A stretch of DNA of 64,000 nt from Dendrobium chrysotoxum (taxonomy: Eukaryota; Streptophyta; Magnoliopsida; Asparagales; Orchidaceae). Positions 37,301 to 49,300 of this stretch are shown here, in pieces. The notes beneath the pieces are model-generated. The model ran no database searches and was not told where the DNA came from. It saw only the letters and a list, made by a program, of their open reading frames with translations. The position numbers and the translations under genes were made by a program. The DNA is taken from positions 99,443,264 through 99,507,263 of the forward strand of contig CM034314.1 in the NCBI GenBank assembly GCA_019925795.1, given 5' to 3'. Positions within the stretch are counted from its first letter, which is position 1. Each line of letters begins with the position of its first letter.

Positions 37301-40300
37301 AAGGTTGAGGAGCGGCTTGTAGCCATAGATGAATTGCTTGAGGCTGATGAAGTTTTCTGTACGGGAACAGCTGTGGTTGTATCCCCTGTGGGGAGCATTA
37401 CATACCTTGGGAAAAGGTAATTTTTTTCCATCCTTTTTTTTTTCTCTTGGCATGAAATGAACTCTATCTGACATTTTGCTTTGAATAGATTGTATTCAAA
37501 TGAAAATAATAGAATCGTCCTATCAGTTTATGTTAGAATTGCCTTGCGTGCATCTGAGATTACTATGCATGGTCCTTTCTAGCGGATTGCATCCATTTTT
37601 CTGCTTTATGTTCGTTAGATATCTGCCTGAGATACCAAAACATTACTGTCGTTTGAGTTAACGTTGTACTTTTTTTTGTCACTGTATGTTTCTTTTTGGA
37701 TGTTATTGGTTCTGTTTGTTATACGTTAATTTTGATTTGAGATTTATATTCATAATAATTCTCGCACACAATTTTAATTCCGGGCTCAAATTCTTATTCT
37801 TGTTCAAAAATAGGCTTTGTTTCCTTTGAATTGATTTTCACTTGAGCTTCAAGTTCAACTTGTAACTCTTGCTCAAGTTAAGTGTAGGTTTATGGAAAAA
37901 TTCTAACATAGTTATAGATTCAAATTTATCACAATTAGATGCAGACTCAAATTTCTAGTATAACTCTTGCTCAAAATTTAATACATTCTTGAAAGAGTTC
38001 AAATATAATCATAATCTTTATCTAATTCATCTTTTAAGTAATATTCTTGAAATACAACTTAAGGTCAGGTTTGATCATGCATGATTTTTATGTTATTGTA
38101 TGCTTGATAGTTTGAGAGGATAGGACAATGATTTCTCGATAGGTATTCTAATTACGGCTGTGGTGTCACTAAGATATTGTTCATAGTATGCCTCAATATT
38201 CAAAAATCTAGTTATTGTCTCACTTATGATCCTCAGTAAATTATAGTAATGGACTTATGCTCCTGATCCTCATGCCTTGTGTGAGGCTTCTTTCTCCCCA
38301 GCTTATTGCTCACACAAAGTGCTCGTGAGCTGTGGTTTCCACTACATGTGGTCACAAATCTCATGTCTGGAGCACCCTTCTTTGCATGCATAGTCACTTT
38401 TGCTCTCGGCTCTCCTTGTATGTGTTAGACCGGTCCAGCCGGTCCTACGGAACCGGCCCGTGCGCGAAACTGCGGAGGACTTCCGCCTCCCTGTACGAGC
38501 CCCGTGAGCCGCAAGTTACACGGGAGCCAATTTGGAAGGATTTTTTAGGGAGTTAAGAAGGAAATTTGAATGTAGGGACTGTTTAGGGATTTCCTTTTGA
38601 TTTGTATGCATTAAATAGTTTGTTTTCTTAGGGTGAGGGCATCTTGAATTTGGCTGAAATTTGAGATCTCTTAGGTTTAGGCTTTTCTTGGGCTCTAGCG
38701 GCGTCTAGAGATTTGGGGGAGATCGATCCTCCTCTTGAATAGATGATCACTTGTATCTTGCTATTTTCCATTTCTATTTCATCAAATAATACAAATTATC
38801 TACTGTTTTTGTGGTTTTGTGTGGATTTTTGTGGAGAATTCTCGCTGTTTTCCGAAGATTGATAGAAGATACTTGAGATCTACAAGTGTTTCCTATCAAA
38901 GTGGTATCAGAGCAAGTCTTGGGACCGGTGGAGGGCTATCTTTGGCAAATTCTAGCAGCAGTTTTTGGTCCGGAACAAAGGAAAGTTGCTGTTTTTGGAG
39001 ACCCAAATTCAGATTTTGTGAAGCTACAAACTCCAGATAGAGATGGTGGCCAAGAAGGTAGATGCGTTGGAAGAAAGATTTGAAGGAGAGATGAGTCGAA
39101 TAAAAGCAACGGTGGAGGACCAACTTTCATCTGTGGAAGATAAGGTTTTTGATCTTCATGCGATGATGAAGAAGCTCTTGGAAAATCAAATTGAAACGGC
39201 GGTATCGAAGACAAAGGGGCCGATGGGAAGAACAACAAATTCTGAATTTCATAGGAGGGAAAACGATGTGGAGATCATGGAGGAGATGCTTAGAAGGCTC
39301 TTGGTGACGCAAACAAAAACTTCAAGAGTGGTTCCGATGGCTAACCCTAACCAAGATTTGACCGGGATTCTCTTGGCCGAATCGAAAGGAAAGGAGATTA
39401 GACAAGAGTTTGGCGCGGGGAGTTTCTTTCATAAAGAGCCACCTCCTGTGGCTTCGATAAGGGGTGGATCAGGGTTTCTGGATGAGGGGACAACAAAGAT
39501 GAAATCTTTTGGGGGAGGTGGTAGGGCGGCCGACCACTATGAGAGGGATTTTGGGCAAGGGGAGCCACTCATCGGAGAAGGAGGGGGTCAAGAGCCACCT
39601 CCTAGGGCTCCGATAAGGGGCGGATTAGGGTTATTGGATGGGGGCACATCATGAAGGGCAGTTTGTGGTGAAGGAGTGGGACTTTTAGTGGAGCTGCAAA
39701 ATTTGGAAGGAGAAAAGGAGTGGGCTTTCGGGAGCTTTCAAATGGCAAAGGTGATTTCTGAAGGAGCTTGGACAGCAGCGGTGACGTCCGGAGCGGCTTG
39801 GACAACAATCTTCTTCAAACTTGCCTTTGACTAAGCAAGTGAAACGTGGTTAGCACCGTGACAACCCGATGAGGTAAATCCCTTAAAAACATAGTGAAAC
39901 CTAGGGTCCCCAAAGCCAATGGTTGTGTGGTTGACGATCCAAAGCCTTAGGTCCATAGAAACCCTTGCTTTTTTACTTTCCAGCCCAAGAAAATCCCTCA
40001 TATACCGCTGTCCACTTGTTTGAACCATGGAAATCAAGTGATTTCTCATGATTTGCTTTCATGTGAGAGCTAAAAGGATGGCGGCAAGGCGATGGATTGT
40101 TGAACTTGTGTTTAATGTCCCTATTTTTGCATGTAATGCACTCATGTCATGTCTAGTACCATCACCTACAACCAAATTCTAGGTTTGGTGGTTTCATTCA
40201 ATGTTGAATGAAGTGTTGAGGCGTAGAGCTTCTTCTCTAAGTGTGGCATGCGTCATTAGATCTCTAAACTTGTATGTTATGACAAAACTAGCACATGCAT

Positions 40301-43300
40301 GTAATAGGTTCGCATTGCCATGACATTTATGATCTCCTCTAAATTTACTAGATGTTCAAACATGTGTTTCAATTATTTTATGAAGCAGTGAAATATCTTA
40401 TGAACATTCTTGGTTCATGTTTTAGATCCCACAATCAATGGATTGATTGAGACCTCGTTGAAGCTTTTCTAAATTTAGGGAGTCATAGCAAGAAATTTTC
40501 ATTTTTTACACGCTTTCCTTTTTTTATTAAACTAGTTTGCATGGATAGATTGCTCATTCGAATCTCACATGAATGCATATTTTATGTCAATGGCTATAGT
40601 CTTTGTATGCCTAAAATTTGCAAAATCATAAATGTGTCCACCAAACTCATGAGTGCTTGTAAAGCGAAGATGGAGTGTTCTATGATTTTAAGGAGCTTAT
40701 AGATTAAACCCCATCGCATGTTGGAGTTTGTTAGGCATGTTTAGTGCAATTTGTAAGTTGACGGGTCAAGAGCACCGACACATAACTTAGGCACATGATG
40801 AAGCTTTTGAAATGACAAATAAAATGCTTTCATTCGTAGGTTCTCCTTAGATTGTAGCAAACTGATTCTTAGAACCTACTCATAAGAATTCCAATGACGA
40901 TTCTATCTTATGTCTCTAGGTTCCTTAGATAACACCACAAGTTATCTTCCCAAACTCAAAGTTGCAGGAACAAATATCTCCTACCCAAATCTCCTAATCA
41001 TGACAAAATTGATTTAGGGATCCTTCTAAAGCTTTAGGAGATCAATCCTTCCCTTCTCCAAATGAGTCCAAAACATTCGTAGGAGAGTAGGAAGTTCGCT
41101 TTCTCACACCCATGTCCTCCATGCATAATAGTGGGAGCACCCTAAAGGCTCCAATTATTGTATTGCGTGGATCATTTGAGCTTGGAGCCAAATTTTCAAG
41201 CTCTTTTACTTTGTTTGTTGGAGCACCTAACCCACAAATACTTCCCTCATGTGTGGTTTTTGGAGCCCCTCCAAGGCTCTAAATGCTCCTACACATGAAT
41301 CGTTGTAGCTTGGAACCAAATTCTAAGCTATCCACTCTTTTGTTGGAACATAAAACCAACAAACCATCTCCCCATTTTGTTTGTTGAGACACAAAAAAAA
41401 ATCAACATGTAATCATTCCTCTCCCCCATGTATTATACTTGAAACCCCTTCAAGGTTTCAAATGTTACATTACATGAGTCATTGGATCTTAGAACCAAAT
41501 TCTAAGATATCCATCTCTTGTTTGTTGAAACAAAAATTAATGAACAATCATCTATCCCTCCTTGTGTATGTTAACTTGAATTTTCCTAAAATTCTAAATG
41601 CATGCCAAGAGACCTTGAACTTGGAACCAAATCCCAAGTTCTTCTTTCATTTGTTTGTTGGAAACACAAAGTCAACAAACATATGTCTATCTTCCCCCTC
41701 AGGCATGATGTTTGGAGCTTCTTCGAGGCTCCAAATATTTTTGTTGCATGAACTAGTGTGTACTAGGAGTTCCTTATGGGACCTCCTCCCTTTCATGCAT
41801 GAATAACTTGAGACCGTCTCTACGCCTCAAACATTTCATTGCATGATCAGCCATTTTACTCCCTTATTTGTTGAAGCATAAAATCAACAGACAATCATCT
41901 CTTTCATGTACGATTACTTGAGACTTCTCAAGTCTCCAAGAATATCATTGCATGGATCATTTAGAGCTTAGAACCAAGTCCTAAGCTTCCTCCTTCGTTT
42001 GTTGAGTCATAAAATTAACAAACGAATACATTTTCCTTTCATGTATGATAATTTGGAGCCTCCAAACAAACATCAATATGTGATTGTTGGATCTTAGAAA
42101 TAAATTCTAAGCTCTCCATCCCTTGTTTGTTGAGATACAAAATTCAACAAACAACCACTCTTTCTCTTTGCATAATAAATTGAAGTTACCCGGCGCTTCA
42201 ACAACATCATCGCATAAGACTTTTGAACTTGGAAACTAATTCTAGGTTCATTCATTGCATTTGTTGGAGTACAAAATTAACAAGTAAACTCTCCTTTTAG
42301 AAATGGGACCTAAATCCTAGTCTCTTCCATTACTTAGTCTAAACTAAGTAAATGACTGCCTCTCTTTTTTAGAACTAAAAGTTCAAAGAGACCTCCCTAA
42401 CTTGCAATATCTTGATTGCATCTTCCCTTTCTTTCCTATGAGTCAATATTGTAGGAAATTCTTTAACCTTCCTTAGCCCAAAAGCTATGGAAAATCAAAT
42501 CCTCCTTCTTCATTCACTCAACCCCCAACTGAGTGAATGATATCTTTCCCTTGAATACCAAATGTTCAAGGGATTTCCCTTAACTTGCAACCCATAAGTT
42601 GCTTGTTGCTTCTCTCTTCTACAACTTCAAAGTTGTAGAGAACTCTCTCATTCTCCTAAGCCTAAATTTGGGAGAGTGGTTATCTCCTTTCGAACACCAA
42701 ATGTTCAAGGACATTCATGGATTTGCAATATCTAGGTTGCATTTTTGACTTCTTTTTCTGCAAAGCCTAACTTGTAGGAAACTTCTAAATTTCTCTTCAT
42801 TTGCCTAGCCTCAAATTAGGCAAATGGATATTTCTCTCTGAACATCAAAATGTGCGAGGAACATTCATAGATCTGCAACCTATAAGTTGCATGTTCTTTC
42901 CCTCGCTCCTGCAACTCAAAAGTTGTAGGAAATCCCATCATTTTTCTAAACCCAAATTAGGAGAATGCATTTCTCTCTTTGAATAACAAATGTTCAAGGA
43001 ACTTTCATTAATTTGCAATCTCTAAATTGCATCTCTCTATTCTCTCATACAAGCTAAAATTATAGAGAAATTCCTCTCTTTCCTACAACTCAAAAGTTGT
43101 AGAAGATTTTCCGCATTCACTCAACCCACATTGAGTGAATCAAATTTACACCAAATCATTTATTTGTTGAACCCAAAATCAACAAATATTTCTACCCTAA
43201 GCATGGAATATAAATCATATATTCCCTCTTGTTCTTCCAACCCAAGTTGGATGAAAAACTCTTTCCTTTGGGCGCCCGAAAGTCCAAAGAGTCCTTCATG

Positions 43301-46300
43301 ATGTGTAATCAAGCTTACATATCATCTCCATATGTTTGCTTTATCCGTATTTAGCAAACCAATCATCTATCATTGAACATAAAATTCAATGATAACTCAT
43401 TGATTTACAACCCCAGTTGTAAATTAATTTTCCTAACCCATTGAGTCAAAATCAATTGGTGACTCATCTTTGTTTGTTTAATTCAAATTAAGCAAATGAA
43501 ATCCCACTCCTTGAATACAAAAATTTAAGGAGACACCCTTTTAATTTGTAGCCTTAAAGCTACTAATCTTCCCTCACTTCTATAGGTTCCAAAAGTCTTA
43601 GAAGATGTCTTACCTTAGCCCAAAAGCTATAGGTTTCTTCTCCTCCTCCTCCAACCCCAAAGTTGTAGGAGATTTTTCCTCTCTTTGGGTCCAAAAGCTA
43701 AGGGAAGTTCTCCAACATTTAGCTCAAAAGCTAAATGTTGGATTCCTATATTCCTTCTCCCTAGCTCCAAAAGCTAAGGAGAATTCTTCCAACACTAGCC
43801 TAAAACTAGTGTTGGATATCCTTCCATTAGATCCAAACTCTAAGTGAAATACCCTTAGTGTGACATACCACACAAACCTCGCACACTTAGGTGCACATCC
43901 TCTAGGCATGCTAGGACTAAGATTTTTCTTTTTATGCGCATGTGGTAGATGATTTGGTGTGATTGCCCTTGGATTGTCTGCGTTGTGAGCACTTGCCCTT
44001 ATGTGGATAATATAGAAATATATATATTCTTCTTGCAGGTGACCATGTCTAAAAGGGAGGCGATATAAATCATAAATAATAAACTGCTTGCATGACAGGT
44101 GTCGTTTAAAACCCCCCAAAAAGATGTGCCAATAGGGTAGAAGCAGGTGTTTGTTTAAGTGTTAAACAAAATTTTGGATGTGATATTTTATTATATAAAT
44201 TGCTTCTAATCCATTGTTTTATAGTCTAGAGTCTTTTTCTTTTCAAATATGTATTTGATAGAATTATGATGTAATCAAACTTGTGGGGGTTTGGATTGAA
44301 AGAAGGAAGTGGACTAAAAGGATGTACCTGCTTAAGGTGAAGCTCGATGTCCATTCAGAAGTCAAAAGCTTGAAGACCCCCAAGTAGAGTCTATAATAAA
44401 TTTGACTAGGTTGTATAATGGCAGGCAATTCAGCTGCCAAACTTGGTTGTAATAATTGGACATTATTTATATTTCTGCCTTAGTTAATTTACACTTTTAA
44501 GCATGTGTTATTTTTTACTGGATGCGCAATAAAAATGCATGTTTTTTCTTAGGTTTCTTCTCTTGTTTTGCTTGGGCGTGGTCTGAATTTTTGATGTGGT
44601 AGGCTCTTAGGGCAAAAATAGGTTTTCTACCCATTAAAATGTAAGCAATTTAAAAAATGAAATTAGGCATCATGATTTTCTAACAAAAGAAAATTGTATG
44701 GCTCCCTTTCAAGGAGCTAAGTTTTCCAAACTTAGAATGATCATACATAGCCCAAAAATGTCACATTTAGAAAGCCCTCACTTAAGGACTAGATAACAAA
44801 AAGTCTATTTTCTTTGTGAGTCAGCATATGCATACCATCATAATTAGGCATCTTTGTCTCAAAGTGAAGTTGTAAGCCCTACTTCCTAAACAAAACAACC
44901 TCCTTACTCTTCATATGTATTGAGAGCGAAATCATGGTTTTAAAAGCGACTAGGTGGGACTAGCTGGTAGCTCTTTCCAGGCAGGGCAATAAATTCAGAG
45001 GTCGGGCTGGCTATACCTCATGTGAGGTGTAGTTTGTAAGTCCCTTTGCACTCCGTTAGACTTAGGTTTGAGGTACTACCTTTCAGTAGTCCTCACCTTA
45101 GTTCTAGGGTCTGAGGCAATGGTTGATTACAACCACTATACAAGTCTTCACATTCTGGGTAATTCTTCCAACATGTGTTGTTGGAATGTAAGCCCCAACA
45201 TTCTAATAAAGATGTCAACTTAAACAAAAGTTAGATTTCTAAAATGTAAAGCCCAATATAGGATAGTTTGAGTACCTCTGAGTTTCCCTCAGAATCAAGT
45301 ACTCCTACACTTCTTTCCTTTGGCCCACATTTCGAGAAATTTGATTTCAAGTTGATCCCATCTATTCCTTGAAATTCCTAAAGACTAAAACTCTTTAAAC
45401 AAGATTTTCATGAATTTTAAAATCAAATTTTAGCCAATGTCTAAATGACTTTTAAAAGCAAGAAAATCACTAATTTAATCAAAAGTGTTCTCAAACACCA
45501 AAGCTTGAGATGTAATTAAACATAGGGGCTTGCCCCTATAGGACATCTATATCCCAGAATAAAATAAGCCCCATTCAACCAAACATTGAATGGAGAATCT
45601 CTGTTAAAATTATAAACTTTATTATTGAGTCCATAAGAGAATGATATTTTTATCATTTGGGGTAATATATCATTTTTTTTCTTATGCCGTACTCGATCAT
45701 AAAATATACAATCTGTTTGAGGACAACAAATTCTCCAACAAGCACTCACCTTAGGTTTAATTAATATATAATTAGTTACTTGATTTACTTTACCTTAATT
45801 TCACCTTCTCATATTTTCACCGTCCAATTCATCACCCCAGAGACTTCGAAATGCCAACCTAATGACAAAGGTTGAGAAGGCAGTAAGGAAATTATGCGAA
45901 GCTAACAGCTCTAGGATGATAATGGGGGTCGAGAAGGCGGCAACTTTAAGATTCCGAGCTATCCGTAGGGCATTGAGAAGGTAGCTTAGTGGGGAAAGTC
46001 TCGAGAAGATGTCAACTGAAAGGTGGCCAAGTTGTTAGATTTAGTATGTTGAGTTGCTGATAAGGAATCGAAAAGGTGAAATGTTGAGTAGGCAATTTCA
46101 TGAGAATGGGTCTTGGGAAGATATCAACAACTCTCATATGTCTAAATGTCGGTAATGCATTGGGATGTATAAATATTTGGAAGAAACTACTGAAGCCAAC
46201 AACTGTAGAATGTTGAGCTGTCTATAAGGTTCGAAGAAGGAAAAATGCCTTGAAGGTTAGTTCATGGGACTAGGATCTATGATGTTGCTAGCCGTAAGGC

Positions 46301-49300
46301 AATAAAATTGACATATCTAGTATGTTAATCTGTCAACAAAGCGTTGAAAATGTGAAATGCAAAATAGGAGACTTCATAGGACTAGGTTAGTGTAGTCTTC
46401 GAAAATTCACGCCCCGGCCTCTCTGCAGACCCTTTCTTTTTGGGTCATCATGGAGAATTTTAATGCTTAAGTTCCAAGGCGAATTTTTAGAAGGAAGATT
46501 GGGTTTTAAATAAGACACTACCCAGAGATTTCGCCCTCATTTTGCGAGGACTTTATGATCTGAGTTCAGGTTTCCTATAGACGCAAGCCCCTATAGTTAA
46601 TTACCCCTCTCGATAGCGAGAGAACTTTCAATTAAGGCTAGTTGTCAAAACTATATGTAGAGATACGTAGTGTTTGGTGTATAGTAGCAGCATGGTTTGG
46701 TATTTGGATATTTAATATTTAAAATTAGAAATTCATCGCCTTGCACAGTAGATAATATTGGGGGGGGGGGGGTGGTGATAGACCTGATAAAGATTTCATG
46801 GTTCTATTGTCCTTGGTCATTGTGGTTTCTGATCTACTTAGTCAGAGGAGATAGTCGACCCAACCTGACATAAGGATCCTTATCGGTAGCCATGGGTTGC
46901 TTCGTCTAAAGGTACCTTGTAGACTTGGGGTGTATATTTGTCTATGGGGACATATTTGAATCCACCTTAGCTAACAGAGGGCTTCGTGCCCTATCAATCA
47001 TATCCTATTGATTCATTACTTAATGATTTAACGCCATTGGGGAACATATGGGCTTTGACTATGACCATAATTTAATGGTGCCATTTGGCGGCAAAACCAT
47101 CCGGTCATAACCGTTTACCTGTGGTGCCATTTGGCGGTGAAACAACTGGTTAGAGGACACGTGTTACACCCTTTCTGGTAAGAGATGGATTAAGAATGAA
47201 TCTCAGTGATATTCTCGACTAGACATTTACTTTTTGTGAGCTGAAGTGATTTTCAGATTTATTCATCTCGGCGAACTGTATCGGAGGGTGGATGGGTATT
47301 TTGCTTTGAGTATTTTGATGATTTATTTCAATTTTAAATATTTTAGGTTTTAATGATTTTTTAGTTTTGAATTTTTGTTGGAATTTGGGAGACATTTTCA
47401 ATATTTGGGGTCCCCTTCGGTTGAGATTTGCTTTCAACACAACCATCATCGGGGTACTTACGGTCAATTTTATTTTATTGGTTGAACCTTTTCGACTTTG
47501 TCAATTTGCTGACAGAGGATAGGGTTCATTGCCGGCTTTATGCCTTTGTTAGTGAATCTCCCTTAATAGACCTTTAAGGCCTAATATAAATATATAAAAC
47601 AAATATCCCGATTGATATTACGACCGTATATTTGTTTGATAGTTTGAGCCGTGTCGACTCCTATCTATCTACATAGGAGGTTCGGGCTCGAACTTAGATT
47701 TATTTCTTGGCCCACGCAACATCCTCATGCGTCACGTGTGTATAGATGACATGCTCGCCGTGGCCCATGCGGGTGTATGCACTTGCATATATTTTGCATG
47801 AAGCATTTTGTATATTACATGTATATGCATAGTGTAAATGCATCATTGCTCATTTCAATGTGTAGGGGTATTTTTGTAATTATCAGCTGTGCAAATAACC
47901 ATCACTAACAACCATGCAAAGTCTCATTTTGGAATCTTAAAATGTCTTCTGTTTGCTTGTACGAATGTTGCAGACCCGAATGTTATTTGGCTCATTCATC
48001 TCCTGCATGTCTTTACTTTCTTCAGTATCAGGGGTGTATTTTTTCTTGTAGCTGCACTATACGATACATCAGGGGTCTTCCACCAGTGCTCTATAATTTT
48101 ACTACAAATTCTCTGCTTTTGTTTACAGGTAAACATAGCGTGGCGCCACAGATTGCTCGTTGTCTCTTGCAAGCGAGCTGTGCATCATGCGAGCTTCATT
48201 TAACATTGCTTGTGATTCTGCGCTGTGTATTTAGGGGCTAATAGTTGTGGCATCATGTTCAATGTGAATCTCCCACTTTTGTTTGTAGGGGGTCAATGGA
48301 TATCCAAAGGTCACTAGCCGTCATATGTGGATCGCTGTGTACATAACGAATTTCCTACAGTAGCTTGCAGATGCCTGCATTTATCATGGGCTCGTTGCTT
48401 TTGCTTGTAGGCGGTGTGTCACACTATGCAAGCTTCGTTGAAATAGTTTGTACAACAGCAATAGACGTTCAAGAGTCACTAGCCATCGTATGTTGGTGAA
48501 TTACGTTCAGCGTGATGTCCTACGATATTGCTTTTGGGTGCTTGTACTTGCTGAAGTGCTTCTCTGTTTGTTTTTAGACGGCTCATCGTGTACATAACGG
48601 GTTTCCCACAGCAGCTCGCAGATGTTCTCATCTACCACAGCCTTTCTGCACTTGCCCGTAGATTGCGTGTTATGTGTATTTGTATTCACAGAGGTCCCAT
48701 CACACTTGCAACATATCTATCATCGTTGCTTGCAGGCGGGTTGCCACCTTCATCTGCATTGATTGTAGGGATGACGCAGCATTCACTGTGTATTGTTTGT
48801 ATTTGTTTGTAGGCAGGGTTATTGTTTGCAAGCTAGTTGGTGTCATGTCAACATTCCTTGCTTGCATGATTCAATTTATTTGCACATATATTGATGTTAA
48901 CTACAGGGCGTTACTATATTCGTTGCCTGTTGCATGTTAATGCCCTTGTATCAGCTATTGTGTGCATGACAGGTTCTTGATTCTTGCCCGTAGATGAGCC
49001 TATCAGTGGATGTTTGCATTCACTATTTGTAACATAGTGCATATTCGCTTGTGTTATTTGTTAATGTTTTCTTTCAAGTGAATTATATCCGGAATCTTAT
49101 CCACCATAAGTCCTCTATGGGAGGACTATATTCATTGCAATTTCCTTGTACATGCCTATGGACAGATTGTCACATTCATTGCACATTCTTTGTAGCTACT
49201 CATAGGCGGATTATGAAGTACATTATAAGTCCCTTGGTCATAAGTGAGTTATCATGTTAATTACAGGTCCCCTGTTCATTCATTAATGTTCGTTTGGACA

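Larger units (their letters stand above)
32756..37303 (+). other. BCAT: BCAT intron, 4548 bp, made mostly of LINEs
   Basis: Contains an old RTE relic (33090-34740), a younger LINE tail inserted in it (33734-34029) and a longer LINE (34745-37030), all in the same direction as the gene. Confidence 0.85.
38423..39835 (+). mobile_element. Gag-only LTR element, copy 2, truncated at its 3' side
   Basis: A 5' LTR (38423-38898) starting TGTTAGACCGG and ending GTTTCCTATCA, primer site TGGTATCAGAGCAAG at 38901, then the same gag start as in copy 1 (39043-39654). No 3' LTR is present; the element fades out around 39835. Confidence 0.82.

Noticed and set aside
41381..41806. 141-codon open frame in the palindrome array
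   Set aside because: It follows the repeat and has no motif; the pattern that is conserved is arm pairing, not codons.
41170..43850. Regularly spaced short repeats considered as a CRISPR array
   Set aside because: The recurring parts are palindromes with changing arms, not a constant repeat with unique spacers, and the context is a plant intron with no cas genes.
47889..48241. Two overlapping frames of about 100 codons
   Set aside because: No motif, overlapping frames, inside a decayed repeat region of an intron.
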